A stretch of 32,411 nt of DNA, from the NCBI GenBank assembly GCA_003222235.1, contig QHVD01000023.1, positions 1-32,411 on the forward strand, in the 5' to 3' direction. Shown here piece by piece: positions 18,172-26,367 of this stretch; within the stretch, counting starts at the first letter, position 1; every line of letters starts with the position of its first letter. The DNA is from Gemmatimonadota bacterium. GTDB lineage: Bacteria; Gemmatimonadota; Gemmatimonadetes; Gemmatimonadales; GWC2-71-9. Under the pieces are notes generated by a model. That model saw only the letters and a list, made by a program, of their open reading frames with translations, had not been told where the DNA came from and ran no database searches. The translations under genes and the position numbers were made by a program.

Positions 18172-19370
18172 GCGCAGTTCGAACAGCGCGATCTCCGGCG
18201 GCGCGAGCACGCGGATCGGCACGCCCACCACGCCGATGCCGCGGCTCACATACAGCTGGCTCTCGCCCCGCTGAAAGTGCCCCATGACGTACTTCGTGAT
18301 CATACGGCCCGGGGACCACCCGACCACCGGCACGTACAGCTGCCCGCCATGAATGTGCCCGGCGAGGGTGAGCGGGATGCCGCGCGGCACGGCGCTGTCC
18401 CACGCGCCGGGCCGGTGCGCGAGCAGCAGCTTGAACGCCTCCGCCGGCGCCCCACGGAGCGCCGCGTCCACGTCCTCGGCCTGCGGGTCGTCGAACTTCC
18501 AGCTGCGCGGGTCGTCGATCCCGAGCAGCGCGAGGCTCGCGCCCTCACGCTCGACCACGTGGCAGCCGTTCTTCACGAACACCTGCCCCGCGTCCCGGCA
18601 GCCACGGACCACCGCCTCCTCGCCGGTGTAGCGGTCGTGGTTGCCGAGCACCGTCACGACGCCGAGGGGCGCATGGAGGTCGCGGAAGGCGTGCACGTAG
18701 GCCGGGATGTACGAGGGCGAGATGTCGATCATATCGCCCGTTTGCACGATGAGGTCGGGCCCGAGCGCGTTCGACAGCGCCACGATCTCCTGCATCCGGT
18801 CTTGCTCGAGATGGATGCCGGCGTGCAGGTCGGAGAGGTGGAGCACGGTGAGGCGGTCGAGGCCTGCGGGTAGGTCGGGGAAGATCAGGGTGCGGCGCGT
18901 GATCGCGGGAAGCCGGTAGGCGCTCCAGATGCCGTGGACCGAGAGCGTGGCTCCCGCTGCCGCGTATGCGTACGTTGCGCGGGCCAGAAAGCGGCGACGA
19001 GAGAGGAAACGGTGGGGCGGACTGGCGGACGGCCGGTCGGTCGCCGGAGCAACTGACCGCCCGTCCACCAGACCGCCCGTCCGACAAAGTACACCACCAG
19101 CAGCGCGCAGAAGATCCACCCCAGCAGCTGCCACGCGATCCAGGGCCCGAGGTAGGGGATGCGCCCGACGCCCCAAACCGAGCCGAACAGCACGCGGCGG
19201 GCAACGAAGATCCATGGGACGTTGAAGACCGCGAACACGGCGGCGAGCGCGGCACGCCCGAGGCGCGCCCGGCGGGGCCGCGCCGGGTCGGGAAGACGCT
19301 CGCGCAGGTACAGATAGATCAAGATCTGCGGCGCCACGAACAGCAGCAGATAGATTAGTCGCGTGGTCAT
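18100..19370 (-). CDS. Membrane-anchored metallophosphoesterase; frame changes inside repeat array B
   Basis: N-terminal frame MTTRLIYLLLFVAPQILIYLYLRE...WQLLGWIFCALLVVYFVGRAVWWTGG; after about 19018-19083 the other frame gives HRFLSRRRFLARATYAYAAAGATL...TVLHLSDLHAGIH...IVQTGDMIDI...VVTVLGNHDRYTG...LAGHIHGGQ. Confidence 0.8.
19018..19083. repeat. Head-to-head octamer array B: CGGACTGG CGGACGGC CGGTCGGT CGCCGGAG - AC - ACTGACCG CCCGTCCA CCAGACCG CCCGTCCG (centre approximate)
   Basis: Direct reading; same CGGWCnGG unit family as arrays A and C. Confidence 0.8.
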
Positions 19371-19377
19371 ACGCTCC

Positions 19378-20624
19378 ATGTCCGTCCTCTGCGCCGGCCT
19401 GGTCGTCGTGCGCGGCGCGCTCGCCGGGCAACAACTCACCCCCACCGAGCGCGCCACGGCGGTGGCCACCATCTGGGCGGAGGCTCGCTACAACTTCGCC
19501 TACTGGGACCGGGTGCGCGCGGACTGGGACTCGGCCCTCGGCGCGAACCTCAAGCTCGCGGCCGAGCCGCAGTCGGATCTCGCCTTCTACCGCCGTCTAC
19601 GGCGCTTGGGTCGCGCCTCGCACGCCCGCCGCTGCGCCTGGAGACGGTCGAGCGCCGCCCGTTCATCCTCGACTATGCCGAAAACGACGAGATGCGCATC
19701 GCGCGCCCCGAGCGGCTCTCGGAGATTCTCGCCGTCCAGGGTGTGCCGGCCGAGACCTGGGTCCGCGACTCGATCCTCCCCGAGATCGCCGCCGCGACCG
19801 CTGCGGACCGCTGGCAGCGCGCGATCCAATGGATGCTCGAAGGGGAGAAGGGCACGCCGCTCCACCTGCTGATCCGGGTCCCCGGCGGCGAGCAGCGCGG
19901 TATCAGCGTCACCCGCAGCGTCTCGCTCAACGACCGCTGGCCGTTCACTCCGCCCGAGCTCGAGCTCGATTCGCTTCCGGGCGGTGTGGCGGTCGTCCGG
20001 GTCAATTCGCTCGCCGACGAGGAGGTCGCGCGGCGCTTCGACCGCGCGTTCCCTGACTTCGCCCGCGTCACTGGCCTGATCCTCGACCTGCGCGCCGCGG
20101 CCGGCGGCAGGAGCGAATTCGGCTATCAGATCCTCGCCCGCCTCGAGGACAAGCCGTTCCTCGCGGCCCGCTGGAAAACGCCCGAATACCGTGCCGCGTT
20201 CCGGGCCTGGCGGATGGCGGACTCCGTTATGACGTGGTACGGCCCGCCTGCCGACACCGTTCGGCCCCGCACCGACCGTCCGACATACACAGGACCCCTC
20301 GCGGTGCTCGCGTCGACGGGCACCGCCGGTGCCGCGGAAGATTTCCTCGTGGCATTCCGCACCTCGGGTCGGGGGATGACCGTCGGCGAGCCGTCGGCCG
20401 GGACTCCTGGCGACGTGGCGCCCATCCAGCTCCCAAAGAGCTGGGCCGTGCAGTTGTCGGTCACACGTCACACGTTCCCCGACGGCACCGAATTTTTCGG
20501 AGCGGGCATCAAACCGGAGATCCCCGTCACGCAGCCGGTGGGCGATTTTCTCGCGGGGAGAGATGCGGTGCTGGAGAGGGCGCGGAAGTATCTCAAGACG
20601 GTAGAGGGCGGTAGAGGGCGGTAG
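19378..20624 (+). pseudogene. S41-like peptidase (C-terminal processing protease type), frameshift/deletion near 19605
   Basis: N part MSVLCAGLVVVRGALAGQQLTPTERATAVATIWAEARYNFAYWDRV...DLAFYRRLRRL, then in another frame SRLARPPLRLETVERRPFILDYAENDEMRIARPERLSEILAVQGVPAETWVRDSILPEI...LILDLRAAAGGRSEFGYQILARL...VLASTGTAGAAEDFL. Confidence 0.7.
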
Positions 20625-20669
20625 AAGACGGTAGAAGTTGCTCCGCCCCTCTACCGTCTTCTACCGTCC
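20596..20669. repeat. Head-to-head decamer array: AGACGGTAGA GGGCGGTAGA GGGCGGTAGA AGACGGTAGA - 14 nt - TCTACCGTCT TCTACCGTCC
   Basis: Direct reading; both convergent stop codons (TAG 20622-20624 plus; CTA 20651-20653 minus) lie inside units. Confidence 0.9.
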
Positions 20670-21457
20670 TCCAGAGTCTCCCTGAAGAATCGAACCACCG
20701 CGCTCCAGGCCGAGTCCGCCACCTCCGGCTTCTCGCGCGTGCGCAGGAAGCCGTGCCCGACGCCGGGGTAGACGGTGTACCGGTAGGCCTTGCCGTACTG
20801 CCTCACCGCCGCGGCGACGTCCGCGAGCCCCGCGTCTATGCGCGCGTCGTTCTCGGCGTACACGCCCAGCCCGCTGGCGCGCACCCGGGCGATGGCCGAT
20901 GCGTCGGGGCCCGGCCCGTAGCACACGACGAACGCCCGGAGCGATGCGTTATTCGTCGCGTAGCGGAAGCTCTGGCCCCCGCCCCAGCAGAATCCGATCA
21001 CGCCGATCCGATCGCGGCGCACGGCCTTCAGCGTCTTGAGGTACCCAACCGTCGCGTCGACATCCATCGTCACCGTGTCGGGATTGAGGCCGCCGATGAG
21101 CTTCCGCGCCGAATCCGTAGACGCGGGCGTGCCACCGCGGCGTGACAGCAGGTCGGGCGCCAGGGCGACGAAGCCCTCCCGCGCCAACTGCTCCGTCGTC
21201 TGGCGGATGAAGTCGGACATCCCGAAAATCTCGTGGATCACGACCACCCCCGGCGCCCGATCCGCGCGTTCCGGGTAGGCGAGATACGCGGTGATCGTGT
21301 CTCGCCCGGAGAGGTATTTCACGTACTCGGCGTGAATATCGGCGGACGGGCGGTCAGGCGGTCGGGCGGACAGCAGCACCGCCGCCGCGGCCAGCATCGC
21401 GCCCACGCAGAAACCGACCGCCAGACCGCCCGTCCACCAGTCCGCCCTACTTGCCAT
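20651..21457 (-). CDS. Dienelactone hydrolase family protein with N-terminal membrane anchor
   Basis: GVVVIHEIFGMSDFIRQTTEQLAREGFVALAPDLLSR, IGVIGFCWGGGQSF, YPGVGHGF. Confidence 0.9.
   Translation of the reverse strand: MASRADWWTGGLAVGFCVGAMLAAAAVLLSARPPDRPSADIHAEYVKYLSGRDTITAYLAYPERADRAPGVVVIHEIFGMSDFIRQTTEQLAREGFVALAPDLLSRRGGTPASTDSARKLIGGLNPDTVTMDVDATVGYLKTLKAVRRDRIGVIGFCWGGGQSFRYATNNASLRAFVVCYGPGPDASAIARVRASGLGVYAENDARIDAGLADVAAAVRQYGKAYRYTVYPGVGHGFLRTREKPEVADSAWSAVVRFFRETLEDGRRR
21343..21444. repeat. Octamer array C: CGGACGGG CGGTCAGG CGGTCGGG CGGACAGC - 38 nt - ACCGACCG CCAGACCG CCCGTCCA CCAGTCCG
   Basis: Direct reading; the inverted arms encode residues flanking the N-terminal TM helix of the dienelactone hydrolase (DWWTGGLAV ... 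LSARPPDRPSAD). Confidence 0.85.
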
Positions 21458-22562
21458 ACTTCACCCTCCAGATCCGTCCCCCCGAGTCATCGCTGATCAA
21501 CAACGCGCCATCCGCCGCTACGACCAGCCCGACCGGCCGACCCCAGCGCGAGCCGTCCGGCAGCTGCCACCCGGTGACGAAGTCCTCAACGGAGACCGGG
21601 CGCCCGTTCTGCACCCGTACCCGCACGACCTTCGCGCCCGTCGGGACGCTGCGGTTCCACGAGCCGTGATAGGTCATGAAGGCATCGCCCTGGTATTCAG
21701 CCGGAAACTGCGTGCCCGTGTAGAACGCGAGCCCGAGCGGCGCCGAGTGCGCCTGGACCGCGAGGGCCGGCGGCTCGACGCCGGAGCAGTTGAACCCCGC
21801 GTACTCGGGATTCGGCCGGCCCGGGAGGTAGCACTGTGGCCAGCCGTACCATTTGCCGTCCTTGAGAATGTTCAGGTGCTCGGGCGGGACATCATCCCCA
21901 AGGTTGTCGCGGTCGTTGTTGTTGGCCCAGAGCTCCGCGGTGGCCGGATTGAAGGCGAGGCCCACCGAGTTGCGCAGCCCGGTCGCGAACGTGTGCGGCG
22001 CGGTGCCGTCGAGGTGGTAGCGTGTGACCGCCGCCCGGGGGGGCGGATCGTCGCACACGTTGCAGGAGGAGCCCACGGCGACGTAGAGCAGGTTGTCGGG
22101 TCCGAACACGACGGTCCGCGTGGTGTGCCCGCCGCCCGGAAGGTTGGAGACGAGCGTGACGGGACCCGCGGCCCCGGGATCGAGCCGCTTCACCGAGGTC
22201 TCTTCGGCGAAGTACATCGTGTCGCCGCGGAACGCGAGACCGAAGGGGCCGTCGAGGCCGCTCAGGACAGTGGTCCCGGAATCGGCGACTCCATCGCCGT
22301 TCGAATCCACGAGACGGACGATCCTCCCGCCGCCCGATAGCGTGGCGAAGACCGCGCCGCCGGGGCCGAGCGCGAGCGAGCGGACCCCGTTCTGCCCATC
22401 TGCGAAGATGTTGACCGTGAAGCCCGTCGGCACCTGCAACGAGTGCCCGGCGATGGGGATCGTGTCTTGGGCGCCGGGAGAGGTCGAAATGGTCGGGCTC
22501 TGCCCGGCCGGTCCCGGCCGGCAGGCGAGCACGACGAGGGCGAGCACGAGTGGTCGGTCCAT
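21447..22562 (-). CDS. Sorbosone-dehydrogenase-like (PQQ-type) beta-propeller protein, secreted or lipoprotein
   Basis: LVLALVVLACRPG; GFTVNIFADGQNGVRSLALGPGGAVFATL, WANNNDRDNLGDDVPPEHLNILKDGKWYGWPQCY, AFMTYHGSWNRSVPTGAKVVRVR. Confidence 0.88.
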   Translation of the reverse strand: MDRPLVLALVVLACRPGPAGQSPTISTSPGAQDTIPIAGHSLQVPTGFTVNIFADGQNGVRSLALGPGGAVFATLSGGGRIVRLVDSNGDGVADSGTTVLSGLDGPFGLAFRGDTMYFAEETSVKRLDPGAAGPVTLVSNLPGGGHTTRTVVFGPDNLLYVAVGSSCNVCDDPPPRAAVTRYHLDGTAPHTFATGLRNSVGLAFNPATAELWANNNDRDNLGDDVPPEHLNILKDGKWYGWPQCYLPGRPNPEYAGFNCSGVEPPALAVQAHSAPLGLAFYTGTQFPAEYQGDAFMTYHGSWNRSVPTGAKVVRVRVQNGRPVSVEDFVTGWQLPDGSRWGRPVGLVVAADGALLISDDSGGRIWRVKYGK

Positions 22563-22583
22563 GGGATACCTCCTCGAGGCTCG

Positions 22584-24221
22584 CTACCCCGATCGATGCC
22601 GGACGTTCGCGCGCAACAGCAAAGCCCCGTCCGGATCGATGCGAACGTCGGCCGGCGCACCCGGCAGGTCCAGCGTCGTGATCATTTCGCGCCCGACCAC
22701 GCTGACCCTGCGCCGGGTCACGGAGCCGTCGAAGCCCGGGAAATCGACCGCGACGCGCGGCAGCCGGAACACGCCCCAGGACGCCGGCTGCGCCTGCGTG
22801 AGCTTGAGGGTGACGCGCTTCGCTCCGGAATCGTAGCTCCAGGAGCATTCGAGCTGAGGGTAGCCGGGCTGGTAGAGCCATTGCCGGAAGAACCAATCGA
22901 GGTCCTGCTTCGACGCCTTCTCCATGACGCGCTCGAAGTCCGCGGAGAGAGCCGTCGAGTCGCGACGGCCGCCGTAGTAGTCGCGGATGCCGCGGAAAAA
23001 CGCCGAGTCACCCACGAGTCCCCGCAGCATATGCAGCACCCAGGACCCCTTCTGGTAATTATTGGCGTTGAGGAGCTTCATGAGGTCGTGCTCGGCCGTG
23101 TCGATGATCGCCCGGTCCACCACGTTCGACCTGAAGTAGCTCTCCGCGTTCGCCCCCATGCCGGTGCGGAGCACCGAATCGCCGTCCAGGGTTGCGCCGA
23201 TCACCAGGTCGAAGTAGCTCGCGAAGCCCTCCGAGAGCCAGAGGTGGTGCCAGTCGCGCTCCGTGACGGCGTCGCCGAACCACTGGTGGGCGGTCTCATG
23301 CCGCACCACTCCTTCCCCCATCCGCCGCTCCACGTACGGCTTTTCGGCGTAGAAGATGGCGCTCGCGTTCTCCATCCCGCCGAACCTGGTCGAGGACTCG
23401 ACGTGGGCGAGCTTCTCGTACGGGAACGGTCCGACGAGCCGCTCCATCACCTCGACGATCTCCGTCGCGCGGCGGAACGGGACGGAATCAGCGTAGGCGG
23501 AGTCTTCGGGGTAGGCCCACACTTCGATCGGAATCCCGCTGCGCGTGGGACGATGACGGCTGACGGAAAAATCCGCCGCTCCCAAGACCATCGTGTACGT
23601 CGGGATGGGATGGTCCTCCGACCACTGCCAGAACCCGATGCCTCTGCCGGCGTCCGGATGGTCCAGGGGCGCACCGTTGGCTACCACCTTCCATCCGGTA
23701 GGGGCGTCGACGATGAACCCGACGGCGGCTTTCTTCCCCGGTTCATCGACGGTGGGGAGCCAGTACCGGGCGCGCTCCGGCCAATTGTCCGCGAACACGG
23801 TACGGTGTCCGTGGGCGTTGTTGCGCCAGACGAGACCATCTCGCGGCACGCCGTGATAATGGATACGAACGCGTCGGAACAGATGTGTATCGTGGTCGAG
23901 CGGCACTCGAAGTATTCGACCGTCATAATCGACCGGGATCCGAGGACCTCGGCTGTCTATTCCCTGGGCATAGATTGAATCGACGGTGAGCCCGACCAGA
24001 TCCAGGCGCAGAACGTCAGCCTCCTCCTGGTCGCCCGCGAGGCGCACGTCAACGGTAGCCGTCAGGACGTTCCCAGTATCCGGAAGGATGATCGAAACGC
24101 CGTAGGACCCTGCCCTCGCCTCCCGTTGCTGCGCGGCGACGGGAACCGGAAGCGCGACGAGCGCCGCAACCATGCCGGCCGTGGCCGCCCGCGGCCGCCC
24201 TTTACCGCCCGTCCTTCGCAT
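22584..24221 (-). CDS. M1-family metallo-aminopeptidase, secreted
   Basis: FGGMENASAIFY, VVRHETAHQWFGDAVTERDWHHLWLSEGFASYFD (HExxH...E); signal peptide MRRTGGKGRPRAATAGMVAALVALPVPVAAQ. Confidence 0.93.
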   Translation of the reverse strand: MRRTGGKGRPRAATAGMVAALVALPVPVAAQQREARAGSYGVSIILPDTGNVLTATVDVRLAGDQEEADVLRLDLVGLTVDSIYAQGIDSRGPRIPVDYDGRILRVPLDHDTHLFRRVRIHYHGVPRDGLVWRNNAHGHRTVFADNWPERARYWLPTVDEPGKKAAVGFIVDAPTGWKVVANGAPLDHPDAGRGIGFWQWSEDHPIPTYTMVLGAADFSVSRHRPTRSGIPIEVWAYPEDSAYADSVPFRRATEIVEVMERLVGPFPYEKLAHVESSTRFGGMENASAIFYAEKPYVERRMGEGVVRHETAHQWFGDAVTERDWHHLWLSEGFASYFDLVIGATLDGDSVLRTGMGANAESYFRSNVVDRAIIDTAEHDLMKLLNANNYQKGSWVLHMLRGLVGDSAFFRGIRDYYGGRRDSTALSADFERVMEKASKQDLDWFFRQWLYQPGYPQLECSWSYDSGAKRVTLKLTQAQPASWGVFRLPRVAVDFPGFDGSVTRRRVSVVGREMITTLDLPGAPADVRIDPDGALLLRANVRHRSG

Positions 24222-25296
24222 ACACGCCATCCAGTGCGCTCTCCGCGGGCGGCATCTTGGCACGGCTCTCGAGCGCTTCCTCGGCGGCCGCCTCGACCTG
24301 CGCCGTCACGTCCGCCTCGACTTGCTCCAGCCGCTGCGCGGGGACGCCCTCTTCCTTCAGGTACTCCTCGTACAGCCCGATCGGGTCGCGCTTCCCCCAC
24401 GTCTTGAAGAGCTCGTCGGAGAACGTTTCGCGGGCCTCGCGCTCGTCGTGGGTCGCGTGGCCGCCCATGCGAAACGTCTCGGCGACTAGCAGCGCGGGGC
24501 CCTGACCGCTGCGGCAGCGCTCGGCAGCGATGCGCGTCGCGGCCCAAGCATCGAGCACGTTGTTGCCGTCGAATTCCGCCCCCCAGATGCCGTACTGCGC
24601 CGGCCAATCCTTGAAGTGCCCCGGCAGGTGGTGCTGGTCGAGCCGGGTTCCGAGGGCCACCTGGTTGTTTTGAAGGATGAAGATGGCGGGAACCTTCTGG
24701 ACGGCGGCGAAGTTCGTCCCCTCGTGCGCCGCCGCCGTCTTGGTCGAGCCGTCGCCGACCCAGGTGAGGGCCACGCGCTTCTCGCCCTTCATCTTGAATG
24801 TGAGGGCGATCCCCGTGATGACGGACACCATGTCGCCCACATGAGAGATCGGCTGCAGCACGCCGTGTCGCCACGAGCCGACGTGCAGGTCGCGCCCGCG
24901 GGACGGCGAGTCGTCGGTTGCGAGGTACGCCCGCAGCATCTCGGCGACGGACATCCCCAGCTCGCAGCACGCGGCGGCATTGCGGATCATCGGCGCCACG
25001 ATGTCGCGGCCCCGATCGAGGGCGTGCACGGGACCGACGGTGGCCGCTTCCTCCCCGCTGCCGAGCCAGGCCTTGGAGATCACGCCGGTCCGGACCCAGC
25101 GCTTCAACTGGATGTCGTGCAGCCGGGCGCGCAGCAGCGCGGCATATAGCTCCAGCTTGCCGTCGGCGCCGAGCGTCGAGGCGATCGCGGCGCGCTCGGG
25201 CGTACCCTCGATCGTGGCGCGGTACGCACGCACCAGGGCCGGCTCCGGCTTCCAGTCGATGTACTCGGGCGGATCGAAGGCGGGGAAACGCTTCAC
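24202..25296 (-). CDS. Thiamine-pyrophosphate-dependent 2-oxoacid dehydrogenase E1 alpha subunit
   Basis: GSGEEAATVGPVHALDRGRDIVAPMIRN, TWVGDGSTKTAAAHEGTNFAAVQKVPAIFILQNNQVALGT, RMGGHATHDE. Confidence 0.9.
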   Translation of the reverse strand: MKRFPAFDPPEYIDWKPEPALVRAYRATIEGTPERAAIASTLGADGKLELYAALLRARLHDIQLKRWVRTGVISKAWLGSGEEAATVGPVHALDRGRDIVAPMIRNAAACCELGMSVAEMLRAYLATDDSPSRGRDLHVGSWRHGVLQPISHVGDMVSVITGIALTFKMKGEKRVALTWVGDGSTKTAAAHEGTNFAAVQKVPAIFILQNNQVALGTRLDQHHLPGHFKDWPAQYGIWGAEFDGNNVLDAWAATRIAAERCRSGQGPALLVAETFRMGGHATHDEREARETFSDELFKTWGKRDPIGLYEEYLKEEGVPAQRLEQVEADVTAQVEAAAEEALESRAKMPPAESALDGVYAKDGR

Positions 25297-25305
25297 GGGA
25301 TCACC

Positions 25306-26367
25306 TCATTTCAGCTTCTCCCTGAGCCTGGCGAACAGTCCCCCTTCGTACGACAGCGTCAGGGCCTCGGCGAACTCGAGCGCCGTGCCGTAGCGGTCAT
25401 CGGGGTCCGACTCCATGGCCCGGGCGAGGGCCTTCTCGAGGCTCCCCGGGAGCTCTGGGCGGACCTGGCGCAGCGGCGTCGGCCGCCCGCGCAGGCGCGC
25501 GATCATCGTCTCCTGGGCGTTCCGCCCCTGGAACGGCAGCGTTCCGGTGAGCATCTCGAACGCCACGATCCCCAGAGCGTAAATGTCGGAGCGTCCGTCG
25601 AGCGGCTTGCCGCGGATCTGCTCGGGGCTCATGAACTCCGGCGTCCCGAGAATGATCCCGGTGGCCGTGAGCTTCGCGATGGCCGGATCGGCGCGGCGCT
25701 CCTTGGCGAGCCCGAAGTCCATCACCACCGCGCGCTCGCGCCCACCGTCCTCCGGGACGAGCATGATATTCTCGGGTTTCAGGTCGCGGTGCACGATCTG
25801 CAGGTCGTGGGCATGCTGCAGACCCGCGCACACCTGCCGCAGGATTTCGATGCCCCGGTCGGGGGCCATCGGACCACCCCGCGCCTCGCGGTCGGAGAGC
25901 AGCTCGCCCCCGAGGAACGGCATCACGAGGTAGATGAGCCCGCCGTCCGACTCCCCGAGACGCAGGATCCGACACACGTTGGGATGGTCGAGCCGCATCG
26001 CGAGGCCGGCCTCACGCCGCAATCGCTCGACGGAGCTCTTGTCGGTGGCGAGCTTCGGCGACAGCACCTTGATGGCCACCTCTTGCCCGGAGGAGAGCTC
26101 GCGCGCGAGGTAGACGTAGGACATTCCGCCCTCACCGAGCTTCTTCAGCACCTGGTAGCGGGCGTCGATGATCTGGCTCGAGAGGGAGGCGCCGCGGTCG
26201 GGGCCGGGGCCGGGCGGTGGCATCGCGCGGGGGGGGGTGCGGCTCGCCGAGGGGGGGGGCGGGGGCTTGGGCGACTGCACCTCGATGAGCATGGTGCCGT
26301 CGCGGGAACAGAAGCGGGCGGTGTCGGGGTAGACGCCGCCGCACTTCGGGCAACGGCGCTCGGTCAT
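25306..26367 (-). CDS. Serine/threonine protein kinase with N-terminal zinc ribbon
   Basis: CPKCGGVYPDTARFCSRDG; LGEGGMSYVYLARELSSGQEVAIKVL; IVHRDLKPENIMLV; VMDFGLAKE; GTPEFMSPEQ. Confidence 0.94.
   Translation of the reverse strand: MTERRCPKCGGVYPDTARFCSRDGTMLIEVQSPKPPPPPSASRTPPRAMPPPGPGPDRGASLSSQIIDARYQVLKKLGEGGMSYVYLARELSSGQEVAIKVLSPKLATDKSSVERLRREAGLAMRLDHPNVCRILRLGESDGGLIYLVMPFLGGELLSDREARGGPMAPDRGIEILRQVCAGLQHAHDLQIVHRDLKPENIMLVPEDGGRERAVVMDFGLAKERRADPAIAKLTATGIILGTPEFMSPEQIRGKPLDGRSDIYALGIVAFEMLTGTLPFQGRNAQETMIARLRGRPTPLRQVRPELPGSLEKALARAMESDPDDRYGTALEFAEALTLSYEGGLFARLREKLK

Noticed and set aside
16297-20624. Programmed translational bypassing or frameshifting to explain broken genes
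   Set aside because: The breaks involve missing conserved residues rather than extra nucleotides, so bypassing would not restore the proteins; deletion or consensus error is more likely.
17445-21444. CRISPR array
   Set aside because: Units are 7-10 nt, contiguous without unique spacers, and inverted; no cas genes in the window.
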